Assembly (NCBI GenBank): GCA_035293765.1 | Contig: DATGMF010000051.1 | Span: forward strand, 19,354 to 83,353 | Length of the DNA: 64,000 bases | Direction of reading: 5' to 3' | Source of the DNA: DASRHT01 sp035293765 | GTDB taxonomy: Bacteria; Chloroflexota; Ktedonobacteria; Ktedonobacterales; Ktedonobacteraceae | Part shown: piece after piece, positions 25,231 to 33,291 of the stretch | How positions within the stretch are numbered: the stretch's first letter is position 1 | How the letters are laid out: every line of letters begins with the position of its first letter | Notes under the pieces: generated by a model | What the model was told of the DNA's origin: nothing | Database searches by the model: none | The model's input: the letters and a program-made list of their open reading frames with translations, nothing else | Program-made: the position numbers and the translations under genes

Positions 25231-26499
25231 ATGGCTGAGCAGCAATCTGACCGCACCAAAGAGCAATGGATCGACAAAGGATTAGCACACATCCATCAGA
25301 GGGGACAAGGGAATGAAGCGTTAGATGCCTTTGAGCACGCTCTTGGGCTTGAGCCTACTGATATAGTTGCCAATTTGGGCAAAGGGCATTCTCTTTGGAA
25401 ACTTGGGCGCACAGAAGAAGCACGGGCTATCTATGAGCAATTCCTTCCACAGGTTCCAACAGATGCCCCGGGCTTCTATCTGAAAGGCTGTGCGCTTTAC
25501 TCCCTTCAACAGTACCTGGAGGCGCTGGCAGCGTTTGAACAAGCACTACACTTAGCCCCTATATATGCCCCGGCCTGGCACAACAAAGGAGTGGTACTAG
25601 CAAGACTCAAACGTTTTGACGAGGCATTAGAGGCTTGCGACCAAGCCACTCGGCTTGACCCTCTCCTGGCCAGAGCCTGGTACAGCAAAGGAACGGTACT
25701 AGCAGGACTCAAACGTTTTGACGAGGCTCTGGATGCTCTTGAGCAAGCTATTCACCTTGAGCCTGACAATGCCAGGGCCTGGATAAACAAAGGAGCAGTG
25801 CTAGAGAACCTCAAACGTTTTAACGAAGCCCTGGCTGCTTGTGAGCGATCTATCCAGCTTGATCCTGAAAATACCAAAGTCTGGCACAACAAAGGAGACG
25901 TCCTGGGGAACCTCAAACGCTTTGACGAAGCTTTGGATGCCTGTAAGCAGGCTATTCGGCTCGACTCAGCCTTTGCAGGAGCATGGAACAATAAAGGGTG
26001 GGTTTTGGGAAACCTCAAACGCTTTGACGAGGCATTGGACGCTTGTGAACGGGCTACCCAACTCGACCCCACTAACGCGGGGGCCTGGAACAATAAAGGA
26101 TGGATTCTGGAGAACCTTCAACGCTTTAATGAAGCATTAGAGGCTTATGAACAGACTCTCCGGCTCGATCCAACGTATGCCAAAGCCTGGAGCAACAAAG
26201 GACGGGTCCTGGGGAAATTCAGACGCTTTTGGAGACCTGGAAAACTTACATACTCTACAGAAGCCCTAGAGGCTTGCGAACAGGCCCTTCGGCTTGAGCC
26301 TACCAATGCTTCAGCCTGGGGCAGCAAAGCGTGGCTCCTGGGGGAACTCAAACGCTTTGATGAGGCTTTGGAGGCTTACGAGCAAGTCCTTCGCCTTGAC
26401 CCCACTAATGTTAGCGCTAAGAGCAACAAAGAGTGGGTGCTTGGGAAGCTGGCTCTCACTCAACAGACAAAATGGCCACCCAAACCTGATCATATCTAG
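25231..26499 (+). CDS. Tetratricopeptide-repeat protein
   Basis: The protein has 422 residues with about ten to eleven TPR units of 34 residues, each close to the pattern AWxNKGxVLxxLKRFDEALEACEQAxRLDPTNA. Units from residue 110 to 410 are so alike, also at the DNA level, that recent tandem amplification is likely. One unit near residue 330 is interrupted by about ten extra residues (FWRPGKLTYS). There is no signal peptide, membrane helix or enzyme domain. It presumably acts as a protein-binding scaffold with unknown partners. GAAAGGGAG precedes the ATG. It sits 35 bp behind pyruvate kinase. Confidence 0.9.
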   Translation: MAEQQSDRTKEQWIDKGLAHIHQRGQGNEALDAFEHALGLEPTDIVANLGKGHSLWKLGRTEEARAIYEQFLPQVPTDAPGFYLKGCALYSLQQYLEALAAFEQALHLAPIYAPAWHNKGVVLARLKRFDEALEACDQATRLDPLLARAWYSKGTVLAGLKRFDEALDALEQAIHLEPDNARAWINKGAVLENLKRFNEALAACERSIQLDPENTKVWHNKGDVLGNLKRFDEALDACKQAIRLDSAFAGAWNNKGWVLGNLKRFDEALDACERATQLDPTNAGAWNNKGWILENLQRFNEALEAYEQTLRLDPTYAKAWSNKGRVLGKFRRFWRPGKLTYSTEALEACEQALRLEPTNASAWGSKAWLLGELKRFDEALEAYEQVLRLDPTNVSAKSNKEWVLGKLALTQQTKWPPKPDHI

Positions 26500-26600
26500 A
26501 AATTTCCACGCTCACACAAGGATAACATAATCCATTCTGTAATGGCGATTCCTGGCCAGAGTACAAAAATCTGGATAAAGTGGCCAGGAATCCTTCTGAT

Positions 26601-27170
26601 CTAAGGAGTACTGATCTGCTCCTGCTTACTCTTACGACCACGCTGCCTTAGCAAGAAAGCGAGCAAACCATAAAATGGGATCAGGCCGATCAACCAGCCA
26701 AGCCATGTGGGGATCGCGGGTGGCGCTGTGGCAACTATGGGCACAGACGCTTCACCGCGCCCTGCTACGCCATTGACGACGATATTGAGCGTCCAGCCGC
26801 CCTGAACCGTAATCTCTGCATCTCCCTGCACACCATCATGTACATTGGGATCTGGAGTGATACTCGCCCGTACCGGCGTTGCCGGTACATCCGTTGGATC
26901 AGGTACAGATGAAACATTATAGGTTAGCGCGCCATTTATCGGCTGCTGAGGAGCAATCGAGAAAGGCAGCGCATAGCTGGCATGAGCTGGATAAGTATAA
27001 AGATTGACCGTCAGCGGATAAGGGCCTGCCTGCACCCGAACCACGCGTGCAGGCGTGCTCCCATGCATTGTCGCGGCAATGGAGTATCCTATTTCCCCTA
27101 ACACCGCCAGCAGCGTGACCACGCCTGCGGCCAGCAGGAGAAATTGCAAGGTTTTAGTCATCCTCATCAC
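26601..27170 (-). CDS. Membrane-anchored YtkA/CopC-like domain protein
   Basis: The protein has 189 residues. It has an N-terminal helix (LQFLLLAAGVVTLLAVLGEI), an exported beta-rich domain (about 40-150), then a C-terminal helix (LGWLIGLIPFYGLLAFLL) and a basic tail (RQRGRKSK). The exported domain reads VRVQAGPYPLTVNLYTYPAH and ends GGWTLNIVVNGVAGRGEASV, similar in outline to YtkA-like domains found with copper or cytochrome-oxidase genes. No metal-binding Cys pair is visible. Its start overlaps the stop of the polytopic membrane gene by 4 nt (ATGA), so the two products probably act together. Confidence 0.65.
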   Translation of the reverse strand: MMRMTKTLQFLLLAAGVVTLLAVLGEIGYSIAATMHGSTPARVVRVQAGPYPLTVNLYTYPAHASYALPFSIAPQQPINGALTYNVSSVPDPTDVPATPVRASITPDPNVHDGVQGDAEITVQGGWTLNIVVNGVAGRGEASVPIVATAPPAIPTWLGWLIGLIPFYGLLAFLLRQRGRKSKQEQISTP

Positions 27171-28351
27171 CCTTCCAGGGTACGTAGCGATTCACCCACA
27201 TTACGACCAAAAATGGTTCCCAAGAGTGAGCCACCCAGTCCTATGAGCAGGGAGAGAGCAAAACCTGCTACTCCCACCTGTAATAGCAGCACCGCAGGTA
27301 ACAGGGGCGAGCCGGGAACAATCGGCAGCGCGCCACTGATAAGGGCGCACAGAGCCATGATCAGCGTCAACTTCTTCTGCGACCAGTGCTTTTGCCGCGC
27401 CTGGTACATCATCACATCGATCAAGATTGCCACAATGATGGGAGTGAGAAACCATTGCAGCGCCACCAACGATGTAGAGGGAAGGTGAGCCCTTCTATAG
27501 CTCAATCGCTCAACGGTGAGCAGCCAATTCGTCGCGGGCTGCACAAACAAAGCCATAATCCCAGCCAGCAAGCAATAACAGGCCACAACGGACGTTGCAG
27601 CCCAGCGCCACGGTATGGCATAGGCGGCGGCTGCGAAAGTAAACGCTATCAGGATGCCTGATAAGAGGGGAAAGACACTGAGATTAACGAATCCCAGGTT
27701 GAGTTGATTTCCCTTGTTCAGCGCGTCAAACAGTAACAGAGTAAAGATGCTTAATATGGTTGCCAGGGCGACAATCGCTCCAGCATAGGCAGCGCGCGTG
27801 GGACCGGCATTACTATTATCGGCCCGTTTGGCAAGATGCCCGGCTGAAATCAGCATATAAGCGGCTCCGAGCGCAACAATACCCATGCTGGAGACAAACA
27901 TGACATGAAAAGGAGCCCAGATCCTTACATCGATGCCGTAAAGAGCATGCCAGTAGGCGTCCAGGGGGAAGGCAACAGCAGCTACAAGGGCTGCAAAGCC
28001 AACGATATAAGCGCCAAGCGGACCATAAAAGATATCTACAAAACTTGTGCTGTTCTTCTTAACGATTTCACTGTGGCGCGCCCACGAGCTTTCGATCAGG
28101 ATAGTTAATAACCCGGAGAGCCCGCTGATGGTTACTCCGGTCAACATCATGATATGTGGTGGGATCAAAGTCCTATCACGCCCTATCAGAGAGTGCCACT
28201 GGATATCCCAGCTTGTGCCTTCAAGAAAAACGATTGCCCCGAGCAACGCTACCAGCCCCAGAGCCAGCCGCAGTACCCATACTGACCGCAGCGACAATGT
28301 GGAAGCCTTTGAGTTGTTTGCCAGGGCCATTCCATTGAGTGTCTTCGCCAT
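27167..28351 (-). CDS. Polytopic membrane protein, unknown
   Basis: The protein has 394 residues and about ten membrane helices. Conserved-looking features are paired His residues near helix ends: TSWDIQWHSLIGRD, PPHIMMLTGV, DAYWHALYGIDV and WAPFHVMF. These could bind a metal or heme, but I do not recognise the family. It ends in a soluble tail. The downstream gene overlaps by 4 nt and encodes a single exported domain between two helices, which suggests a two-subunit membrane complex. AAAAGGAA precedes the ATG. The His pattern hints at a distant relation to oxidase or copper-handling proteins; this is speculation. Confidence 0.7.
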   Translation of the reverse strand: MAKTLNGMALANNSKASTLSLRSVWVLRLALGLVALLGAIVFLEGTSWDIQWHSLIGRDRTLIPPHIMMLTGVTISGLSGLLTILIESSWARHSEIVKKNSTSFVDIFYGPLGAYIVGFAALVAAVAFPLDAYWHALYGIDVRIWAPFHVMFVSSMGIVALGAAYMLISAGHLAKRADNSNAGPTRAAYAGAIVALATILSIFTLLLFDALNKGNQLNLGFVNLSVFPLLSGILIAFTFAAAAYAIPWRWAATSVVACYCLLAGIMALFVQPATNWLLTVERLSYRRAHLPSTSLVALQWFLTPIIVAILIDVMMYQARQKHWSQKKLTLIMALCALISGALPIVPGSPLLPAVLLLQVGVAGFALSLLIGLGGSLLGTIFGRNVGESLRTLEG

Positions 28352-28545
28352 AGAGAAATTCCTTTTACCTTTCTAATACAGTGAGAACTTATATGTGCTA
28401 ATCGTTCCTTGATCAGGACGTCCGGTATTTACTTGTGAAATATGGTAAACAATTACTACGCTCAACTTCGCGCTGATGAGCATAGATAATGTATATACGA
28501 GAGGTATGATGAATGGGTTACGTTATTTGACAATCATACCCCCCC

Positions 28546-28830
28546 AAGACGACTATTTCCGCTTTTCACAATGATCGCATCTTCGAACAGGTCGATGCTG
28601 AAGTGCTGGCGCAGGATGAAGATGCAGGCGACGTTTGCCGCCTGCTGCGTGTTCCACTGGCAGGCGATGAGCCGCTGGTTTGTCTCGCCGTTCAGTGTCC
28701 CTCGACCGGAAGATAGTACCTGATTCGCATGCCACCTACCATGAGCAACTACCACCATGCTGCGGCCTGGATCGCGGGCTTCGATAATCCCGATGACTAT
28801 CGCCCGTTTGCTGAGACATCATACCCCCCT
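28546..28830 (+). pseudogene. Remnant of a DUF6745-like protein with one in-frame stop
   Basis: One frame reads AFHNDRIFEQVDAEVLAQDE, then RLLRVPLAGDEPLVCLAVQ, then CPSTGR-stop-YLIRMPPTM and AAAWIAGFDNPDDYRPFAET. The stop is the TAG at 28714-28716; both sides are in the same frame and both look like real coding sequence. The pattern STGRxYxLRVPP and AxAWxxG resembles the C-terminal part of DUF6745-type proteins. No start or N-terminal half lies upstream (TGA at 28528), so it is a 3' fragment. The motif CATACCCCCC flanks it at about 28535 and 28828. Confidence 0.5.
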
Positions 28831-29180
28831 CTAAATAAGCCACACAGCTACCCCTATCCTTCTCTCTACGGCTTTCGTCGTGTTAGCGCAGGAAGAGGTT
28901 GCAAGCATAATGATCTTTTCACTCAATTGCCGCACCAGAGGATAAATATGATATATAACTGCCTGGTTATCTATATCTATTCATTTGTTTATGCAAAAGT
29001 ATTGTAAGGCTTCATTCTATTTGACTATACTTTACAAAGGACTGTGTGCATTTCTTTACTCGTTATCATTTAAGATAGTTTTGGAGAAGTATTACAGCAC
29101 ATAGTGGATACCTCTACAGCGAACTTAAAGAGGGCCGCTGGTTTGTGCTCGTCAACCGCTTCATTCTACTTTGACATGTT
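28831..29180. other. Intergenic region; no gene seen
   Basis: This AT-rich stretch lies between the gene remnant and repeat R4. An open frame continuing to 29007 codes for a low-complexity, unlikely protein. A TTGACT hexamer lies near 29019 but I see no matching -10 box. I support no feature here. Confidence 0.4.
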
Positions 29181-29254
29181 CCGCGTTCCAATGCTCCCAC
29201 GATGCATCGGGGAGCTACCAGGCAACCGCAAGGGATTGCCCCCACGGAACGCGG
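29181..29254 (+). repeat. Structured palindromic repeat, copy R4
   Basis: The outer stem CCGCGTTCC (29181-29189) pairs perfectly with GGAACGCGG (29246-29254). Inside, the conserved core CCCACGATGCATCGGGGAG is followed by a second hairpin, GGCAACCGCAAGGGATTGCC, that also forms the ends of the element at 46233-46434. It lies about 30 nt before the SGNH hydrolase start. Confidence 0.78.
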
Positions 29255-29285
29255 AATCGCAGTACTTGCTTTGGAGGGCTGCCTC

Positions 29286-30137
29286 ATGATGCGATTTTTA
29301 CGTGGTGCCAGTCTCATCATTTTAGTGCTTGCTGTAGCTCTCGTTTTTACATTTTCTGTTTCCTTTTCTCATCCTGCAAAGGCGTCTACCCTGGTTGGAC
29401 CCAAAACCTTCTACCTGGCGCTCGGGGACTCGTTGGGACTCGGGTTTCAGCCGAATGGGGATAACAATGATGGGTACGCCGACGACTTCTTCGCGAATTT
29501 GCAGTCTCACGGGACAGAAGCTCTGGTAAATCTGTCCTGCGCGGGAGAAACTACCATTACAATGATTAATGGTGGTTGCATTGATGCAATTCAGAATAAA
29601 GTGCATTATGTCGGTTCACAGCTTCAGGCCGCCGTCAACTTCCTGCATCTGCACGCGGGCGAGGTCAGTCCCGTGACACTGGACGTTGGAGCCGATGACT
29701 TCCTTCTGCACAATGATGTCAATACCTCAAATGCGCCCAACTGCACGCTCAGTTCCAGGTTTAGCAGCGATCTGGCAACGATGGACGCCAATCTAAGCCA
29801 GGTCATTCTGCCCCAACTGACAGCAGCATTGACGGTGAATGGACAGAGAACGGGCGACTTGATCATTCCGAACTACTACGACCCGGAACAGAATCTCTGT
29901 CCAAACCTGGTATCAGTCTCACAAGAGGTTGATCAGCATATTGCTAACGATGCCAGCGCATTCAATGTCACGATGGTTGACATCTTCACGGCCTTCGGCG
30001 GTCCAGCTACGCCCAATCCCAACATCAACACGCTCACCTGGATGAGCAGCAATTTCCCTCTGGCGCTGGCTATACACCCGCGCTCCGTTGGCTATCAGCT
30101 CATGGCGACGACTATTGAACAGACCGTTGGCTATTAG
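29286..30137 (+). CDS. Secreted SGNH/GDSL hydrolase
   Basis: The protein has 283 residues. The signal peptide is MMRFLRGASLIILVLAVALV and onward to about residue 35. The mature enzyme starts KTFYLALGDSLGLGF (block I Ser). A block III-like VTLDVGADDF carries Asp where many relatives have Asn, and IHPRSVGYQLMA supplies the block V His. It would be an extracellular esterase or lipase with an unknown substrate. The ATG at 29286 has GGAGGG 7 nt upstream, while any start further upstream would lie inside repeat R4. Paired Cys residues (CAGE, CIDA, CTLS, CPNL) suggest disulfides. Confidence 0.88.
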   Translation: MMRFLRGASLIILVLAVALVFTFSVSFSHPAKASTLVGPKTFYLALGDSLGLGFQPNGDNNDGYADDFFANLQSHGTEALVNLSCAGETTITMINGGCIDAIQNKVHYVGSQLQAAVNFLHLHAGEVSPVTLDVGADDFLLHNDVNTSNAPNCTLSSRFSSDLATMDANLSQVILPQLTAALTVNGQRTGDLIIPNYYDPEQNLCPNLVSVSQEVDQHIANDASAFNVTMVDIFTAFGGPATPNPNINTLTWMSSNFPLALAIHPRSVGYQLMATTIEQTVGY

Positions 30138-30296
30138 GTTCTGAAGAACGATGCGTTCGTTTTTCAGAACGTATTGCCTGACCTGTAGATAAAATGCACA
30201 CATCCTGCTATCTCATGGCATTGCCTTTTCTCCCCTCGGCGATACCATGAGATTGGCTTGCAGAATAATGCTAATGCGGATACACAAAGGCGCTCA

Positions 30297-31157
30297 TCAG
30301 GGCTCGATCTGTCGCGCCGGAATACGCTCCAACACGCCGTCGCCAAAAACGGGATAGAGCTTTAAATCGTCCATGTGTACATAACCGATATGACAGCCGC
30401 AGGTAGCGTTAGTACACGTTCTCGCGCGCAGGGCTGCTTCAAAGCCAGGCTCATAGATGTTACCTATAGGCGTTTTGATGAAGTGGCAGCGCCGCATCAC
30501 CCCATCGCCATCGACCGATATGACGCTCTGGCCGGTTCGGCAAGGCCGCCCCTGGCTGGGGTGATACTGGTTATTAAGCGGGAAAAGCGGGTCTACACCC
30601 GTAAAACGCTGAATATCCTCGACGGTGTAATAGTCGGATTGACGTTTATAGGCATTAATCCACAGGTAGACACATCCAGGTAGCTCACGTCGTAGCGCAT
30701 CGATTTCGTCACTGTGCTCTTTCAAGCCAACGACGCCGACGCTGTAACGCACGCCGCGCCGGTCCAACTCCTGGCACTTTGCAAGGAAACGTTCGCGGGT
30801 CGTTTGGGAAGGGTGAAACGTTGACCATAGCGCCACTTTGCTTTTATCGCACCGCTCCAGCCAGTCGAGCCGGCAGGACAGATTGGTCTGGATCGCGACT
30901 TTCACGACGTTAGGCATCTGCGAAAGCTGTACAAAAGCATCCTGGTAACGCTTGCGCACCAGCGCCTCTCCCCACGGGGTGAAGAAGATGCCGATGCGAT
31001 CTTCGCGCCGCGACGCGACCCAGCCAACAAAGCGTTCAAGCGCCTGCCGATCCCTTTCATGCTCCTGCCTCGTCTCGATATGCTTGGCAAAGGGGCAATA
31101 GACGCAGCCATAATTACAGCTTGACAGAGGTCCCCGATACAGAATTGATAGCTTCAT
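30297..31157 (-). CDS. STM4011-family radical SAM protein
   Basis: The protein has 286 residues. The radical SAM cluster motif is CNYGCVYC (Cys14, Cys18, Cys21), right after the strand MKLSILYRGPLSS. A C-terminal region has further Cys residues (CRTGQ, MRRCHF, then CTNATCGCHIG) that could bind an auxiliary iron-sulfur cluster, as in SPASM/twitch enzymes. It matches the STM4011 family by size, motif and position as last gene of the five-gene set. The ATG at 31157 overlaps the preceding stop as ATGA; an upstream start at 31208 is not needed. The reaction and substrate are unknown. Confidence 0.85.
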   Translation of the reverse strand: MKLSILYRGPLSSCNYGCVYCPFAKHIETRQEHERDRQALERFVGWVASRREDRIGIFFTPWGEALVRKRYQDAFVQLSQMPNVVKVAIQTNLSCRLDWLERCDKSKVALWSTFHPSQTTRERFLAKCQELDRRGVRYSVGVVGLKEHSDEIDALRRELPGCVYLWINAYKRQSDYYTVEDIQRFTGVDPLFPLNNQYHPSQGRPCRTGQSVISVDGDGVMRRCHFIKTPIGNIYEPGFEAALRARTCTNATCGCHIGYVHMDDLKLYPVFGDGVLERIPARQIEP

Positions 31158-32479
31158 CGCAGTTCGTATCCTCTCATCAGTTCTTTTACCCGCGTTGAAT
31201 ACAACCACGGACCAATCGTATCCGAGCGTTCGATCCCTGCGGCGGTCAATATCATGACATTCTCCGTGAGGGTCGCCATCTCTGCATCGAGCAAAGCACG
31301 TAACTCGGGTAAATCTGAGAAAACATCGCTCTCAAAGCGTAGTTGGTAGCTCGCAAGATGAAGGCCGCCTGCTTCAAGCAACGACTTGAGCGCATAACGT
31401 CGGCGCTGCTCCTCGTCATTCAAACAAAATCCATAGTACGCAAAATCGAACGCCTTTGCCGGCATTGCTATATATTCTGCTAGAATCGCGCGCACTCCCT
31501 GCGCCCCAACAGCATATTCGCTGGCATAATGGTGCGTACGCGTATATGAGCGCGCCCCACAACCAAGACCAACCATGCCATCATCCTGCACGCAATAGAC
31601 CGGCCCCGTCTCGACCGGCGCATGAGCCGCGCGAAACATCCGCATCGAGACCTGAGTATAGCCCGAGGCTAGCAACAGGTCCCGGCCCGCTCGATAACAG
31701 GCCAGTCGCATATCTTCGCTATCTATGACCCCCTTACGGCCTAATCCCGTTAGCGGACGAATGTAGAGGGGATAGAGGTATAGCTCCTCCGGCTGATAGC
31801 GCAATGCGGCCTGTAACGAAGTCAGCCAGTTCGCAACCGTCTGCCCGGGCAGGCCATAGATGAGATCGATGTTCAGCGTTGGGAAGTGTTCCGTGCGAAT
31901 AGCGGCAAGCGCCTGCTCCACAACCGCTGTCTGTTGAGCACGACCGGCTGCACGCGATTCCGCTTCAATGAAACTCTGGACGCCGATGCTGACGCGATCA
32001 ACGCCACGCGCCCGCAGCAATTGCAGCTTCGCGGGGGTGGCTGTTAGCGGGGAAGTTTCAACCGAAGTTGGTACGCTGCCAGGAACGACGTTGAAGAGAC
32101 GCTCGGCAAGATCGAAGAGCCGGGCGAGATCATCGACAGCGAGATGTGTTGGCGTACCGCCTCCTATCGCCATGCGCGCAATCGAGACCTCGCCTAAAGC
32201 GGCTCTCACGCGTTCCGCCTGCCGTTCTAACGCGGCAAGATACCCTGCGGCAAATTTCGCTGTTGTATCGACCGTCGTAAACAAATTGCAGAAGCCACAG
32301 CGCATTTCACAGAAGGGTACATGCATATAGAGAAAAATGGCGCTGCGCTTCTCCTCTGCCCACAGCTCATCCAGCCTTAGAAGCGAGGGAAATGGGCGAT
32401 AGGCAGTTTTATGCGGATAGGCATAGGTGTATGATACATATGGCGTTTCTTGCAACATTTTTTCGAGCGCAATCATCAC
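31154..32479 (-). CDS. STM4012-family radical SAM protein (HemN-like)
   Basis: The protein has 441 residues from a GTG that overlaps the previous stop as GTGA; the next codon is an ATG at 32476 and is equally possible. The fold is HemN-like: YMHVPFCEMRCGFCNLFT (Cys57, Cys61, Cys64), GGGTPTHL, DRVSIGVQSF and LNIDLIYGLPGQT. HemN relatives include coproporphyrinogen dehydrogenases, methyltransferases and cyclopropanases. There are no heme genes here, and the context marks it as STM4012. It lies between the phosphatase-like and STM4011 genes in a run of overlapping genes. Confidence 0.87.
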   Translation of the reverse strand: MMIALEKMLQETPYVSYTYAYPHKTAYRPFPSLLRLDELWAEEKRSAIFLYMHVPFCEMRCGFCNLFTTVDTTAKFAAGYLAALERQAERVRAALGEVSIARMAIGGGTPTHLAVDDLARLFDLAERLFNVVPGSVPTSVETSPLTATPAKLQLLRARGVDRVSIGVQSFIEAESRAAGRAQQTAVVEQALAAIRTEHFPTLNIDLIYGLPGQTVANWLTSLQAALRYQPEELYLYPLYIRPLTGLGRKGVIDSEDMRLACYRAGRDLLLASGYTQVSMRMFRAAHAPVETGPVYCVQDDGMVGLGCGARSYTRTHHYASEYAVGAQGVRAILAEYIAMPAKAFDFAYYGFCLNDEEQRRRYALKSLLEAGGLHLASYQLRFESDVFSDLPELRALLDAEMATLTENVMILTAAGIERSDTIGPWLYSTRVKELMRGYELR

Positions 32480-33291
32480 GTTTCACCCTCCATTTTGCTC
32501 AATACCAACTCGGCATAAGGAACGGTCCAGACGACCGGATGCGCAATGCGATGACCCATATAACCATCTTCACCATACGCGGTCCCATGATCGGAACAGA
32601 GGATGGTCAGTATGGGAGCACGCTTGCGCAGCGTCTTGAAGAGCCGCGGCAACTGGCTATCGACGTAAGCCAGAGCTGCTCCATGCGATGCAAGCGAATC
32701 TTGCACACTGCCCGGAAGATAGAAGTTATTTGGCTGGTGGAGCGCGGAGATATTGATAAACAAAAAGAGCCGCCGATCAGGCTGCAATCGCTCCAGAAGC
32801 GCGCAGGCCAGCTCTATCTGATGCTCGGTCGAATGAGGATCGGTGACGCCCAGCTCGGGCCGCCAGTGACTTTCGCGGAACAGACCCGGCAGGACACTAC
32901 CCAGCGGGCTGGCTTTATTGAAGAAACCGACGCCGCCAATACAAACGGTGTGATAGCCCAGATCGGCCAGACCGGTGACGATATCTGGCGCGTCGAAGAC
33001 AAATGTGGCCTCCGTTGTCGTTTCGCTGCCGGGGAACCGCGCCGCGAAGAGTCGGGGATGCTGGCCCGGCGTGGCGGGCGTGGGCAAAAATCCGGCGAAG
33101 AAGGCGTGATGCGCGGCATAGGTGAAGCTGCCGGGAGAGTGTCGCTTCTCCCATCCCGAAGGAGGCAGCAATGTCGCCAGGTTTGGCGTGTGCCCTTGAA
33201 CAAGCATATCCTGAGCCACGTCGTAGCGCAAGGTATCCAGCGTCATCAGCAGGATATCGTGCGTACCGATCAGATCGCGAGCGTGAATCAC
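32476..33291 (-). CDS. STM4013/SEN3800-family alkaline-phosphatase-fold hydrolase
   Basis: The protein has 271 residues. The sulfatase/alkaline phosphatase superfamily is shown by ILLMTLDTLRYD (metal Asp19 and nucleophile Thr20), a central ISALHQP, and the late metal ligands CSDHGTAYGEDGYMGHRIAH. It has no signal peptide, so it works in the cytoplasm, in contrast to typical sulfatases. Both ends overlap neighbours by 4 nt. In the STM4011-4015 set it probably hydrolyses or transfers a phosphate, phosphonate or sulfate group, but the substrate is not known. Confidence 0.85.
   Translation of the reverse strand: MIHARDLIGTHDILLMTLDTLRYDVAQDMLVQGHTPNLATLLPPSGWEKRHSPGSFTYAAHHAFFAGFLPTPATPGQHPRLFAARFPGSETTTEATFVFDAPDIVTGLADLGYHTVCIGGVGFFNKASPLGSVLPGLFRESHWRPELGVTDPHSTEHQIELACALLERLQPDRRLFLFINISALHQPNNFYLPGSVQDSLASHGAALAYVDSQLPRLFKTLRKRAPILTILCSDHGTAYGEDGYMGHRIAHPVVWTVPYAELVLSKMEGET

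Noticed and set aside
25550..26450. Regularly spaced DNA repeats suggesting a CRISPR array
   Set aside because: The 102-bp period equals 34 codons of the TPR unit in frame; there are no unique spacers between identical repeats.
28717..29007. Intact small gene starting at the ATG at 28729
   Set aside because: Its first part is the continuation of the gene remnant past the TAG, and the rest is low-complexity; no Shine-Dalgarno.
31154..32479. Heme-biosynthesis coproporphyrinogen dehydrogenase (hemN)
   Set aside because: Family context and gene order fit STM4012, and no other heme genes are present.
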